Numbered from the stretch's first letter, positions 41,326-50,741 are shown. The stretch: 64,000 nucleotides of DNA from Lactobacillus sp. HBUAS51381 (GCF_012641095.1 NZ_JAAVSC010000004.1:57589-121588), one strand, 5' to 3'. Program-made: numbers and translations. The notes: generated by a model from the sequence alone, not told the origin.

Positions 41326-42402
41326 ATGAACGACGTCATCGACTACTTCCAATCCATCAAGATTCGCGGGATGGGGTGGATTTTACTAGGGTGTCTGTAT
41401 TTATTTGCGAATCAGCCCATTTTAATTATTGTGTACCTCTACGTGGCGGCGATCATGGTCCTACGCACGTGGCTGGCCCAGTTCCCGCACGCCGCCAAGA
41501 TTGGCTTGACCGTGGCGTATACGCTCCTACTGGTGATTCAGATTATCTTCATTTCGGTCGCCGTCTTTCCGTTACGCGGGGCGTCGATCGTCTACTTCGT
41601 GGGAAAAATGGTCGGCGTCGGGCTAGTGGTGCTGCCGCTGTGGGTGGAACGCTTCGTGACCACCAACAATCAAACGGTCTTCTATTTACCCACGGTGGAA
41701 GAGGCGGCGACGGTGAGCTTCGATGAACTGCGCCAGAGTGCCGACAAACTTAATGATCTGATGAGTGAGGCGGCCTCGGCTAAAGACAAGGTGTCGGTGG
41801 CTCACGTGAAGACGATTATCGAGGATTTGCCGCGTCACAGCGCCGTTCACTACATCAACCACGGCACGCTCACGCCGGCTTACTTTGAGGCGGCGAACGC
41901 GACGTTAGCCGATCCCCAATTATACTTAGCGGTGTCCAATACCGGGAGCGCGGCCAGCGAGATGATCTCGGTCTTCACCCGCAAGCAATTCAACCACGTG
42001 TCGCTGGCCTTTGACCGCGACTTGGAAACCATCATCAGCTACAACGGCGGCGACAACGTTTACCCACCGGGGATGAACGCGGAAACGCTGGAGTTCTTTC
42101 ACCAAAAGGCGGGGGCCTCGGTTCTGGTCTACAGTCTGCCCGTCACAGTGGCGCAGAAGCAGTTCGTGATCGATAAGATTGCTGAAATCAATCGTGAAGG
42201 CAGTGCCTACAACATGGTCGGTCTGGTGTCGAAGCATTCGGCCAAGCCCAACATCATGTTCTGTTCGCAGTTCGTCTACACTATGCTCAAGCAGGCGGAC
42301 GTGGCCTACTTCGACATGAAGCCCGGTGAGGTGCGACCTACGGATTTTATCGAACAAGATTACTATAAGAAATTAAAGTTTGAATATGAATTGAAGTTCT
42401 AA
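41326..42402 (+). CDS. Membrane protein with C-terminal permuted NlpC/P60-like (YiiX/YebB) domain
   Basis: 358 residues. Three or four transmembrane helices fill residues 12-115 (GWILLGCLYLF, ILIIVYLYVAAIMVL, TLLLVIQIIFISVAVF, FVGKMVGVGLVVLPL). From about 200 a papain-like fold begins with the catalytic histidine first (FNHVSLAFD, about 225) and the cysteine later (IMFCSQFVYTML, about 310), the order of circularly permuted NlpC/P60 proteins. Such enzymes cleave or transfer amide/ester bonds in lipids or peptides; the substrate here is unknown. ATG at 41326 after AGAAGGG. Single gene ending at a terminator. Confidence 0.75.
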   Translation: MNDVIDYFQSIKIRGMGWILLGCLYLFANQPILIIVYLYVAAIMVLRTWLAQFPHAAKIGLTVAYTLLLVIQIIFISVAVFPLRGASIVYFVGKMVGVGLVVLPLWVERFVTTNNQTVFYLPTVEEAATVSFDELRQSADKLNDLMSEAASAKDKVSVAHVKTIIEDLPRHSAVHYINHGTLTPAYFEAANATLADPQLYLAVSNTGSAASEMISVFTRKQFNHVSLAFDRDLETIISYNGGDNVYPPGMNAETLEFFHQKAGASVLVYSLPVTVAQKQFVIDKIAEINREGSAYNMVGLVSKHSAKPNIMFCSQFVYTMLKQADVAYFDMKPGEVRPTDFIEQDYYKKLKFEYELKF

Positions 42403-42417
42403 ATGGTTATAGAGAGA

Positions 42418-42449
42418 TGGACCGAGATCAAACGCTCGGCCCATTTTTT
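42418..42449 (+). terminator. Terminator after the permuted NlpC/P60-like gene
   Basis: TGGACCGAG and CTCGGCCCA, eight pairs plus a wobble, followed by TTTTTT. Confidence 0.85.
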
Positions 42450-42497
42450 GGTAGCCGGTAATATGACGGCGTATTTGGGGGGATTCAACCTTCGTAA

Positions 42498-42552
42498 CCG
42501 GAATCTCTGGCTGTCACGGTGATCGTGTAATGACGATAAGCCCGGTCAACTG
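42498..42552 (-). repeat. Intergenic repeat family 1, end fragment H
   Basis: Reads on the plus strand GGAATCTCTGGCTG, GTGATCGTGTAATGAC and CCCGGTCAACTG, matching with small gaps the left end of copy B (GGAATCTCTGACTG, GTGGTCGTTGATGAC, CCCTGTCAGCTG). Only the terminal 55 bp are present. Confidence 0.5.
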
Positions 42553-42582
42553 GAAGCCGGTTCGTGTCCTTTAGCCCAGATC

Positions 42583-42628
42583 AAAAAGGTAGCGACCGCC
42601 ATCATGATTAATGGCAATCGCTACCTTT
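42583..42628 (-). terminator. pepD terminator
   Basis: On the minus strand AAAGGTAGCGATTGCCAT pairs with ATGGCGGTCGCTACCTTT; the second arm continues into T residues. Confidence 0.85.
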
Positions 42629-42641
42629 GCGTTTAGTTCAT

Positions 42642-44045
42642 TTAGTCGTTCAAATTGTACCGTAACTTCATGTGTTCGGAACCAAACGTGACCATGTCAC
42701 CGAGTAACTTGGTCTGGCGTTTGAAGGATTCGTCGGATAGTTTTTCGTTGGCTTCCTTCAGAATAGTTGTGTCGGCTCCATCGACAATGGCGGCATCCGT
42801 CTCGTGTTGAATCTGACGGTAAGCGGACATTGCTTCCAAAGCGAACGTGTTCCGGAAGTCTTCGTACAGGCTGTAATCCGTGTCACCCAGAAGGGCGGTG
42901 GTGCAGCTCAACCAGTACATATGATTCATGTTAAACGTTCCATCGGCATCTTTGTAAGCGGCCGGCGTATCGTCAACGTTGGCGTAGAATGGAACCACCG
43001 TGTTGAACGTGTTGGCGCCAAAGGCTAACCAGTGAATGCCGGCAATGCTGTCGGGCACGTTATTTCTGATTTGTAAGATGTGGACATCGTGGTTCCGGTT
43101 GATGCCGATTGGCCGGAAGAGGGTCTTGTCGTCTTCGGAGCCGTGACCGTAAACATCGTACTTCGTGTTTTCGTAGTGGGAACTCAGCACGAATTTCACA
43201 TCGTCAATCGAAATCTTCCGGTTGGCGTGGCAGATGAACGGCAGGTCTTGGTCTTGGGGATCGTGGTCGATTTCAGGATTGAAGTATTTCTGACCGAACC
43301 AGGCCCGCGGGTTGTTGTAGACCGTGTCCTTGATCGTGGCACTCCCAAAGATGTGCCGTAAGTTGACGTGGTCGAAGTCGGGGTTCAGGTTGTACTTGGC
43401 GATTAGGTCTTCCAAGTCGTCTGAAGCCAACGTGTCTTCGGCGCTGAAATCAAAGTCGTCAATGTTCATGCGGTTAGGGGCAACCACGTAAGCATCATCC
43501 GGAATCCGCTTAGCGGCCCAGTGATGCCCACCAATGGTTTCTAACCACCAAATTTCGTTGTTGTCGGAAAAGGCAATCCCGTTCGGTTCGTAAGTCCCAA
43601 ATTCTTCCAACAGGCTACCTAAGCGTTTAACGCCATCACGAGCACTGTGGATGTAAGGGAGAACCAAAGTGACCAGGTCTTCCTCGCCAATCCCACCAGC
43701 CACGTAAGGGTCGATGCCCAGGACACGGGAATTCGTGGTAATGGTTTCCGTGGCGGACATCGCAACGTTCTCACTGTTGATCCCAGCCGCTGGCCAAATG
43801 CCATTGGTTAGAATGGAGTTCGGAATCGACGTGTACCGTAAGGGGTTATCGGGCAAACTAATCTTGACGCCGCTGATCACCGCTTGGTAATCGCGGGGTT
43901 GATCGTCGGGGTTAACCACAACAAAACGTTCTGGGTCAAGGGCCTCGTGGCCATCATCGTTTCGTGAAATGATGGTGGAACCGTCTAAAGACGCCTTTTT
44001 TCCTACTAAAATGGTCGTACATGAACCTTTAATTCTTTTCGTCAT
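42642..44045 (-). CDS. pepD: Dipeptidase, C69 family
   Basis: Ntn-fold peptidase of family C69 (PepD/PepDA) that splits dipeptides in the cytosol. 467 residues, the usual length. The catalytic cysteine is at residue 9 in GSCTTILVG and would become N-terminal after removal of the short propeptide [19 protein letters not shown] and [12 protein letters not shown] segments are family-typical. Start at 44045 chosen for AAAAGGAGT eleven bases upstream; the in-frame extension to 44072 lacks a site. Transcribed after the flavin oxidoreductase gene, with a 100-bp gap, and closed by its own terminator. Confidence 0.92.
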   Translation of the reverse strand: MTKRIKGSCTTILVGKKASLDGSTIISRNDDGHEALDPERFVVVNPDDQPRDYQAVISGVKISLPDNPLRYTSIPNSILTNGIWPAAGINSENVAMSATETITTNSRVLGIDPYVAGGIGEEDLVTLVLPYIHSARDGVKRLGSLLEEFGTYEPNGIAFSDNNEIWWLETIGGHHWAAKRIPDDAYVVAPNRMNIDDFDFSAEDTLASDDLEDLIAKYNLNPDFDHVNLRHIFGSATIKDTVYNNPRAWFGQKYFNPEIDHDPQDQDLPFICHANRKISIDDVKFVLSSHYENTKYDVYGHGSEDDKTLFRPIGINRNHDVHILQIRNNVPDSIAGIHWLAFGANTFNTVVPFYANVDDTPAAYKDADGTFNMNHMYWLSCTTALLGDTDYSLYEDFRNTFALEAMSAYRQIQHETDAAIVDGADTTILKEANEKLSDESFKRQTKLLGDMVTFGSEHMKLRYNLND

Positions 44046-44145
44046 ACAAGCAGCACTCCTTTTAACCAACATTATAGCATTTGAAGCGAGTGCGTTGAAG
44101 TGGTTGGTTAGTCGTTATTGGTGCCCGAGTCTGGGTAACAATTCG

Positions 44146-45522
44146 TTAGGCATCGAGCCGCATCTTTGTGGCTGGTGTGGCGGGGGTCAGGGCCGGTAGG
44201 AGAGCGTCGATGATGCCCTGAACCGGGGTGGGGAAGGCGAAGACCATCTTTGACAGTTCAGTTGCCGTCAACCGTTGATCGATCACCATCACCAGGACGT
44301 TGACCAGATCTGGCGCGTCCATGCCGTAGAGGTCGGCGCCGACCACGTGATGCGTGGCGTCCAACACCACGGTCATCTCGGCCTCGGTTTCGTTCTTGTA
44401 CTCAAAGCTGAAGAGCTTTCCGTAAGGCAGATGGACAATGTGGTAATCGGGATTACCGGCGGCCTCGGCGGCACTGACGCCGACCCGTGCGATCCGCGGC
44501 AGGGAAAAGAGCACGCTGGGGATTGCCGGATAATTGATTGGGGCCGTTTCGCCTAAAATTTGACCCGCGATATAATTTGATTCAAAAGTTGCTGTGGGGG
44601 TTAACTTTGCGACGGACTTGTCCACGACATCGCCGCTGGCATAGATATTGTCCCCGTTAGCGCGCAGATGATCATCCACGACAATACCACGATTACTGGA
44701 ATGAATCCCGGCGTTTTCTAAGCCCAGCAGGTCGACGTTTGGTCGCCGACCGGTAGCGGCTAAAACGTAGTCGGTCGCGACTACTAGCCCACTGTCGGTG
44801 GTCACGTCGTAGCCGGCAGTCGTACTGGTCACGGCCTTGACGGGCTCGTTGAACCGGATGTCGGCACCGGCGGTCTGTAATTTCACTAACAGTTTGGTGA
44901 CGTAGCGGGGCGCAAATCCCTTGGCCGCACGGTTGCCGTGCGCGAGGATCGTCACGCGGGTCCCGAGCTGGAGCACGAGGGCGGCGAATTCCAAAGCGAT
45001 GACGCCGGCGCCAATGATGGTGATGTGGGCCGGCAGATGCTTCAAGCTGAGAAAGTCACGGCTGTCGTGGAGAAATTCCTTGCCGGGAATGTTGGGTTTC
45101 GTGGCGTGTTGGCCGGTCCCCAAGACGATGTTTTGAGCCATCACCTTTTGTTTACCGACCTGAATCATGTGGTCACCCATCAGAATTCCCGTGCCGTGAA
45201 TGATGTCGATCCCCAGTTGGTCGAAGAGGGCCGTCATCTTGGTCGGCAGGGCATCGATGACGCGGTGCTTGTAAGCCATGAAGTCCTCCCAGTTAAAGGC
45301 GGGCGTTTCGTCGACGCCGATGCCTTGATATTGCTTCATCTGGGCGAACAATTCGGATGGACCATCCAGTAAGATCTTGGCATCACAGCCATAGTTGGTG
45401 CAGGTGCCAGCGATCAGGTCTCGTTCGATGAGGACCACCGACTTGCCAGCTTGACGTAAAGCGACGGCAGCGTGCCAAGTGGCGTGACCACTACCGATAA
45501 ATGCGACATCATATTGAATCAT
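44146..45522 (-). CDS. FAD/NAD(P)-dependent oxidoreductase, atypical disulfide-reductase family member
   Basis: 458 residues with the architecture of dihydrolipoamide/glutathione/mercuric reductases: FAD-binding GSGHATWHAA (about 10-19), the redox pair GTCTNYGC (about 39-46), NAD(P)-binding GAGVIALEFA (about 170) and the second FAD motif NIYASGDVVD (about 298). Two departures are notable: CDAK instead of CVPK after the redox pair, and FPTPVQ where the dimer-interface motif HPTxxE supplies the catalytic His and Glu. It may therefore reduce something other than a normal disulfide. It follows the MarR gene and is probably controlled by it. Confidence 0.85.
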   Translation of the reverse strand: MIQYDVAFIGSGHATWHAAVALRQAGKSVVLIERDLIAGTCTNYGCDAKILLDGPSELFAQMKQYQGIGVDETPAFNWEDFMAYKHRVIDALPTKMTALFDQLGIDIIHGTGILMGDHMIQVGKQKVMAQNIVLGTGQHATKPNIPGKEFLHDSRDFLSLKHLPAHITIIGAGVIALEFAALVLQLGTRVTILAHGNRAAKGFAPRYVTKLLVKLQTAGADIRFNEPVKAVTSTTAGYDVTTDSGLVVATDYVLAATGRRPNVDLLGLENAGIHSSNRGIVVDDHLRANGDNIYASGDVVDKSVAKLTPTATFESNYIAGQILGETAPINYPAIPSVLFSLPRIARVGVSAAEAAGNPDYHIVHLPYGKLFSFEYKNETEAEMTVVLDATHHVVGADLYGMDAPDLVNVLVMVIDQRLTATELSKMVFAFPTPVQGIIDALLPALTPATPATKMRLDA

Positions 45523-45596
45523 TAAATAAAATACCTCTTTCTTATAAAAACCATTCAGAAACAGTCGTGTGCGACCAGTCTAACAAAATAAAAATG

Positions 45597-46037
45597 CTAA
45601 TCTAGCATTTTTTCCAAAGTAGCAATCAAGATGTGGTTTCGCGCCAGCAGATCTTGATAGTCTGCCGGGTCAATTGCTTGCTGCCGAACGCAGATGCGAA
45701 TCGATTGAAAAATCTCAGTTTTACTCGTTCTCCCAGTCTCGGTTAATTGGATAATTAACTGACGGTGATCGGAGCTTGCCAACTCACGGGTGATCCATCC
45801 CTTATTCTCCATTCGCTTGAGCAAGGGGGTGAGGGTGTTACTCCCGAAGTCCAGCTGCTCACCAAGTGCATGGAGGGGCTGGCGATCCTCTTCCCACAGC
45901 GCCAAAAGAACCAAGTATTGCGGATAAGTCAGGCCAAACGGTTGGAGGGCCTGCTGGTAAAACTTGATAAAAAGGCGACTTGCGCGGTACATCGAAAAGC
46001 AAAGTTGGTTCGCCAGCGTCATGTCTGAATCTTCCAT
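45597..46037 (-). CDS. MarR-family regulator, OhrR/MgrA-like
   Basis: 146-residue winged-helix repressor. LANQLCFSMYRASR near the N-terminus places a cysteine where OhrR-type regulators carry the peroxide-sensing residue; LTYPQYLVLLALWE, GSNTLTPLLKRMENKGWITR (recognition helix and wing) and DHRQLIIQLTETG are family motifs. I chose the ATG at 46037, nine bases after GGAGG. It probably senses oxidants and controls the downstream flavin oxidoreductase and itself. The redox role is inferred from the cysteine only. Confidence 0.85.
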   Translation of the reverse strand: MEDSDMTLANQLCFSMYRASRLFIKFYQQALQPFGLTYPQYLVLLALWEEDRQPLHALGEQLDFGSNTLTPLLKRMENKGWITRELASSDHRQLIIQLTETGRTSKTEIFQSIRICVRQQAIDPADYQDLLARNHILIATLEKMLD

Positions 46038-46059
46038 GATGGGTGCCTCCAATTTCAAT

Positions 46060-46105
46060 TGCGTACGATTTAATTTACTATAATCTAATATGTATGAGCT
46101 GTCAA
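46060..46105 (-). promoter_or_regulatory. marR promoter with palindromic element
   Basis: On the minus strand TTGACA (46105-46100), 17 bp, TATAGT (46082-46077). Just downstream lies AATCGTACGCAATT, an imperfect palindrome centred on GTAC that could be the autoregulatory site. Confidence 0.65.
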
Positions 46106-46153
46106 CTATTTCAGGGTAATTTGTGAAAAAAGACTGTTCGCGGTCCGTTCGGT

Positions 46154-46182
46154 TGTATCCACTAAGATTTGCCAGTAGAATA
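46154..46182 (+). promoter_or_regulatory. recQ promoter
   Basis: TTGTAT, 17 bp, TAGAAT, about 30 bp before the start codon. Confidence 0.5.
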
Positions 46183-46211
46183 GAAACATTGAGAAAAAGG
46201 AGCAGGACACA

Positions 46212-47999
46212 GTGATGGATTTAACGGCAGCACAAAAAATTTTAAAAACAACGTTTGGCTACGATGCCTTTCGCCCCGGGCAAAAGGCCGTCATCGAACA
46301 CGTGATGGCTGGCGAGAATAGTCTGGCCATCATGCCGACCGGTGGGGGCAAGTCCCTGTGTTATCAGATTCCAGCATTATTGTTTGACGGCATCACCGTG
46401 GTGGTCTCACCACTAATTTCACTGATGAAGGATCAAGTGGATGCGCTCAATGATAGCGGGATTCCCGCAACGTTTATTAACAGTTCGTTGGACTGGCCGG
46501 ATATTCAGGAACGACTAGCGGGTCTGCACGACGGGGCGTATAAATTACTCTACGTGGCGCCCGAACGTCTGGATTCGGCGGCCTTCTTACAAGCGCTCGG
46601 CCAATTGCCGATTGACCTGTTGGCGGTCGATGAGGCGCACTGTATTTCCCAGTGGGGGCACGACTTTCGGCCGAGTTATCTGGCCTTGAGTACGGCGATT
46701 GAACAGCTGCCGACCCACCCCCAGGTCTTGGCATTGACGGCCACGGCGACGACACAGGTGGCCGCCGATATTTGTCAGCAGTTACAGATTGATCCGCAAA
46801 ACGAGGTCAACACGGGGTTCGCCCGGGACAACCTGGATCTCACGGTGGTCAAGGACCAGGACACCGACCGGTTTATCCTCGATTATTTGAAGGTGAACCA
46901 GGGGGAAACGGGAATTATCTACGCCAGTACGCGCAAGGAAGTCACGCGCCTCACGGCTTTACTGACCCGGCATCACGTCCAGGCGGCGGCCTACCACGCC
47001 GGGCTGAGTGACGATGAACGTCGACAAAACCAAGAAGACTTCTTGTACGATCGGATTCAAGTTATGGTGGCCACCAACGCCTTTGGCATGGGGATTGATA
47101 AGAGTAACGTGCGGTTCGTCATTCACGCGCAAGTACCGGGGACGCTGGAGGCCTACTATCAGGAAGCCGGTCGGGCCGGTCGAGACGGCCTTCCCAGCGA
47201 GGCAATCTTGCTCTACCGGGCCCAGGACCTACAGATTCAACACTTCTTTATCGACCAATCGGAACGCGATGAGGCCAATAAGCAACGCGAATACCAGAAA
47301 CTTCAGGTGATGAGTCAGTACGCCAACACCCAGGGATGCCTGCAACAATTTATTTTAGCTTACTTTGGTGAGGATTCGGCCCCGTGTGGGCGGTGCAGCA
47401 ATTGTCGCGATGACCGCGAGGCCCAGGACATCACCGTCACGGCACAGAAGGTTCTATCCTGCGTGGTTCGGCTGCGGTCCCGTTTCGGCAAGGGTATTGT
47501 GGCTCAGGTCTTGACGGGTGCGCACAATCAGCGGATTCGGGATAATCATCTGGAGACGTTGTCCACGTACGGCCTCCTGAACGGTCAGCGGCAAAAGAGT
47601 GTCGGTGAACTCATCGATTTTCTCACGGCGGCCGGTTATCTCCAAAGCGTGGGTGGGCAATATCCGACCCTAACGATTACCCAGCAGGGCGCGAACGTTC
47701 TGAAGGGTGAGCAACAGGTCTTCCGGAAGATGGCCCGGCAAGCCAAACGGTTGGCACCGGTGGACGATGAACTCTTCGGTAAGCTCCGGGAACTGCGGCG
47801 TCAATTGGCCGAAGAGCAACACGTGCCACCATTTGTCATCTTCTCCGACCGGTCGCTCCACGACATGTGTGACGTGCTGCCCCAAGATGAGGCCGCGTTC
47901 CTCGAGGTCAAGGGTGTCGGCCAGAGTAAGCTGGCGAAATACGGCGAGGCGTTCATGGCGATTATTCGCGAGGACCAGAGCGGGACAACAGGCGGTTAA
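46212..47999 (+). CDS. recQ: ATP-dependent DNA helicase RecQ
   Basis: 3'-5' DNA helicase of recombination and fork repair, 595 residues, the normal bacterial length. Motif 0 and I FRPGQ...MPTGGGKSLCYQ (about 22-50), DEAH box VDEAHCISQWGHDFRPSY (in part: DEAHCISQWGHDFR, about 139), motif VI EAGRAGRDG (about 318), the four-cysteine zinc site (C-LQQ..., CGRCSNC), and the C-terminal HRDC domain (about 515-590) are all visible. GTG at 46212 is nine bases after AAGGAG; an ATG one codon later is the alternative. Divergent from marR. Confidence 0.94.
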   Translation: MMDLTAAQKILKTTFGYDAFRPGQKAVIEHVMAGENSLAIMPTGGGKSLCYQIPALLFDGITVVVSPLISLMKDQVDALNDSGIPATFINSSLDWPDIQERLAGLHDGAYKLLYVAPERLDSAAFLQALGQLPIDLLAVDEAHCISQWGHDFRPSYLALSTAIEQLPTHPQVLALTATATTQVAADICQQLQIDPQNEVNTGFARDNLDLTVVKDQDTDRFILDYLKVNQGETGIIYASTRKEVTRLTALLTRHHVQAAAYHAGLSDDERRQNQEDFLYDRIQVMVATNAFGMGIDKSNVRFVIHAQVPGTLEAYYQEAGRAGRDGLPSEAILLYRAQDLQIQHFFIDQSERDEANKQREYQKLQVMSQYANTQGCLQQFILAYFGEDSAPCGRCSNCRDDREAQDITVTAQKVLSCVVRLRSRFGKGIVAQVLTGAHNQRIRDNHLETLSTYGLLNGQRQKSVGELIDFLTAAGYLQSVGGQYPTLTITQQGANVLKGEQQVFRKMARQAKRLAPVDDELFGKLRELRRQLAEEQHVPPFVIFSDRSLHDMCDVLPQDEAAFLEVKGVGQSKLAKYGEAFMAIIREDQSGTTGG

Positions 48000-48002
48000 C
48001 TG

Positions 48003-48110
48003 GTGAGCATTAACGCTGATAGGCGGATAATCCCGCCTTTGGATTATCTGTCTATCAGTGCTAAGCGGAGCCAGTTGCCTGTTGGCGCACGTTTCGGCTA
48101 TGTTGATGAC
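48003..48110 (+). repeat. Hairpin repeat family 2, copy F1
   Basis: Flanks GAGCATTAACG and CTAAGCGGAGCCAGTTGCC as in copy G. Stem CTGATAG-GC-GGATAATCC (48016-48033) with GGATTATCT-GT-CTATCAG (48041-48058); loop CGCCTTT resembles CGGGTTT of copy G. It is followed directly by a fragment of repeat family 1. Confidence 0.6.
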
Positions 48111-48124
48111 AAAGCAACAGCGAT

Positions 48125-48196
48125 TCTTTGGCTCAAAACGAGGGAAAAGACGATGTTGGACCACCAGATCAAATTTGGCAAACGACAAGGCGGCCA
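48125..48196 (+). repeat. Intergenic repeat family 1, right-end fragment F
   Basis: TTGGCTCAAAACGAGGGAAA, then CCACCAGATCAAATTTGGC and AACGACAAGGCGGCC, the right end of copies A and C without the matching left arm. Confidence 0.6.
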
Positions 48197-48251
48197 GTTT
48201 AGCTAATGATGCTTTTATTCTATTTTTCAGCCATTTAATTGCAGTGATACG

Positions 48252-48283
48252 AGGCGTCTGGATGGCTTTCCAGACGCCTTTTT
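48252..48283 (+). terminator. Terminator between recQ region and uvrA paralogue
   Basis: AGGCGTCTGGA and TCCAGACGCCT, perfect 11-bp stem, then TTTTT. Confidence 0.85.
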
Positions 48284-48312
48284 CGTCACCGAAATTAGCG
48301 GGTCGCTTCGCT

Positions 48313-48341
48313 TGGTTCAGGGGGCGGCGTATGCTAATCTT
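48313..48341 (+). promoter_or_regulatory. Promoter of the uvrA paralogue
   Basis: TTGGTT, 17 bp, TAATCT, about 45 bp before the ATG and just after a terminator. Confidence 0.45.
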
Positions 48342-48386
48342 AAAGTCGCTGCATTGGTTGATGCTTCGCACATAGGAGGGATAACG

Positions 48387-50630
48387 ATGTCCGATCCAGA
48401 CTTCATTGAAATCGTGAATGACCGCGAGAATAACTTGCAAAATATTAGCCTCAAGATTCCGAAGAACCGCCTGACCGTCTTTACCGGCGTTTCCGGCTCC
48501 GGTAAATCGTCAATCGTTTTTGATACGATCGCCCAGGAAGCCGGGCGACAGCTCAACAGTACATATGATAGTTTTACCCGCACTTTCTTACCGGATTACC
48601 GCCGGCCGGATGTCGATGACGTGCGGCATCTCTCAACGGCCATCGTGATCGATCAGAAGCCACTGGGCGGCAATGCCCGCTCAACTCTCGGAACCGTCAG
48701 TGACATCAGTCCGCTGCTGCGGCTCTTGTTTTCCCGTTTCGGTCAGCCCCATTACGGTGAGGCCAGTAATGCCTTTTCCTTTAACGATCCGGCCGGGATG
48801 TGTCCCGTCTGTGAGGGGATTGGCAAGACCTACGTGGTGAAACGAGCGGCAATTCTGGATCCCAATAAGTCACTGAACGACGGGGCGATTCTCCTGCCCG
48901 GTTATGGCCCGCAGACCTTCTTGTTCCAGACCCTGAAGGCCACGGACTGGTTCGATTTGGATCAACCGGTCCGTGACTTTTCAGCAGAGCAGGTAGATCG
49001 CTTGTTGAATGGTGAATGTCCGGTGCGGGTGGCATATAAGGAAACCGTCCTTGAAGTTAAGTTTGAGGGTATTGAACGCCTCTTTTACCGTCAGAACCTC
49101 AAGGTTGGCAAGGGAATGAGTGAGGGTGCCCGTAAGAAAATCGCGAAATTTGCGACCATGAGTCCCTGCCCGGCTTGTCAGGGGCGGCGGTTTAATTCGG
49201 AAGTTCTGGCATCCAAGATTGCGGGATATTCGATCTATGACCTGACGGCGATGCAGCTGACCGAGCTCCAGGGGGTTCTCGCCGAATTTGACGATCCACG
49301 GATGGTGAATGTGATCAGTAGCATTCAGGAACGGGTGGGCGGTTTGATTGATGTTGGGTTAGACTACCTCAGCCTGACCCGTGAGACCACGACCCTGTCC
49401 GGTGGGGAGTCCCAGCGAGTCAAGACGGTCAAGTATTTGGCCAACAGTTTAACCAATATACTTTATATCCTAGATGAGCCCAGTACGGGACTTCATCCGC
49501 GCGACGTTCACCGGCTCAATGACCTGCTGATTAAACTCCGACAGAACGGCAATACGGTTCTCGTGGTGGAGCACGATCCCGATGTGATTCAGGTGGCCGA
49601 CTATATCGTAGATATTGGGCCACGGGCCGGTATTCACGGCGGGCAGATCATGTTCACGGGGACCTATCCGGAACTGTTAGCGTCGACCACGCTTACCGCG
49701 CAGTATTTGAATCGACACCTGCCCCTTAAGACGAATCCACGGCAACCCCAGGCCTTTCTCACCAGCCAGCCTAGCCATCGGCACAACCTCAAGGGGGCCG
49801 CGTTAGCCATTCCTGAGGGGCTCTTTACCGTGGTAACCGGGGTGGCGGGCTCTGGTAAGAGTACGCTGGTGGAACAGGTCTTCGCCCAGGAACATCCCGA
49901 AGCCATTCTGATCGATCAACGGCCGCTGCACGCCAATAGTCGGTCCAATCCGGCCACCTACATGGGGGTGTTGACGGATATTCGAAAATTATTGGCGACG
50001 GCAAACGGCGTCAGCGACAGTCTGTTTAGCGCCAACTCAACGGGCGCCTGTCCCCAGTGTGGAGGCAAGGGCACCGTTGAGTTGAATCTGTCCTTCATGG
50101 AGAATGTCACGGTGACCTGTTCAAAGTGTCACGGGGGACGTTTCGATCCGCACGTTCTGACATATCAGTTCCAGGGCCACAACATCGAAGAGATCATGGC
50201 GATGACGGTCGAGGAGGCCGCGACGTTCTTTGCGGACACAAAGGTCGCAGCGAAGCTCAAAAATGTGCTGGCCGTGGGGTTGGCGTATCTGGCCCTGGGC
50301 CAACCCCTCAGTACGCTTTCCGGTGGGGAGGGCCAGCGCCTAAAGATTGCCAAGGAATTGAACAAGCGGGGGAACATTTACATCTTAGATGAACCCACGA
50401 CCGGCCTGCACCCTTCTGACATTACGGTAATTATCAAAATTATCAATGATTTAGTGGGCCGGGGAAATACGGTGATCGTGATTGAACATAACCTGGACGT
50501 TATGCGCAGTGCCGATTGGTTAATCGATATTGGTCCGGATGGTGGCACCAATGGCGGTGAGGTCCTATATGCGGGACCCGTTGCTGGCGTGCGACAAGTC
50601 CCGCGATCGGTGACCGGTCAATACCTGTAG
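48387..50630 (+). CDS. Short UvrA paralogue (class II, UvrA2-like)
   Basis: Twin-ATPase DNA-damage-recognition protein related to excinuclease subunit A, 747 residues against about 940-950 for UvrA. Two ABC modules are present: Walker A GVSGSGKS (about 33) with signature TLSGGESQR (about 335), and GVAGSGKS (about 488) with TLSGGEGQR (about 645). Zinc-binding CxxC pairs occur (CPVC, CPAC, CPQC, CSKC). The missing length corresponds to the UvrB-binding and insertion regions of full UvrA, as in UvrA2 and drug-resistance relatives. ATG after AGGAGGG. Likely roles are damage or intercalator tolerance, by family inference. Confidence 0.88.
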   Translation: MSDPDFIEIVNDRENNLQNISLKIPKNRLTVFTGVSGSGKSSIVFDTIAQEAGRQLNSTYDSFTRTFLPDYRRPDVDDVRHLSTAIVIDQKPLGGNARSTLGTVSDISPLLRLLFSRFGQPHYGEASNAFSFNDPAGMCPVCEGIGKTYVVKRAAILDPNKSLNDGAILLPGYGPQTFLFQTLKATDWFDLDQPVRDFSAEQVDRLLNGECPVRVAYKETVLEVKFEGIERLFYRQNLKVGKGMSEGARKKIAKFATMSPCPACQGRRFNSEVLASKIAGYSIYDLTAMQLTELQGVLAEFDDPRMVNVISSIQERVGGLIDVGLDYLSLTRETTTLSGGESQRVKTVKYLANSLTNILYILDEPSTGLHPRDVHRLNDLLIKLRQNGNTVLVVEHDPDVIQVADYIVDIGPRAGIHGGQIMFTGTYPELLASTTLTAQYLNRHLPLKTNPRQPQAFLTSQPSHRHNLKGAALAIPEGLFTVVTGVAGSGKSTLVEQVFAQEHPEAILIDQRPLHANSRSNPATYMGVLTDIRKLLATANGVSDSLFSANSTGACPQCGGKGTVELNLSFMENVTVTCSKCHGGRFDPHVLTYQFQGHNIEEIMAMTVEEAATFFADTKVAAKLKNVLAVGLAYLALGQPLSTLSGGEGQRLKIAKELNKRGNIYILDEPTTGLHPSDITVIIKIINDLVGRGNTVIVIEHNLDVMRSADWLIDIGPDGGTNGGEVLYAGPVAGVRQVPRSVTGQYL

Positions 50631-50650
50631 CGTAGCTTTCAATAAATTTT

Positions 50651-50684
50651 GTGGCGGGCCGATGACGGGCACCGCCACTTTTTT
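50651..50684 (+). terminator. Terminator of the uvrA paralogue
   Basis: GTGGCGG (50651-50657) with CCGCCAC (50672-50678), then TTTTTT. Confidence 0.82.
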
Positions 50685-50741
50685 GGGCCATATATTTATA
50701 CGGATGAATCAAAACAATCCATTAATTGGCAAATAAATATA

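Noticed and set aside
41134..41352. 72-codon minus-strand frame ending KSCNKTAQNYISNE
   Set aside because: Overlaps the start of the permuted NlpC/P60-like gene and has no start signal; only its last 15 codons match the copy at 21230, so it is listed as a repeat and not as a gene.
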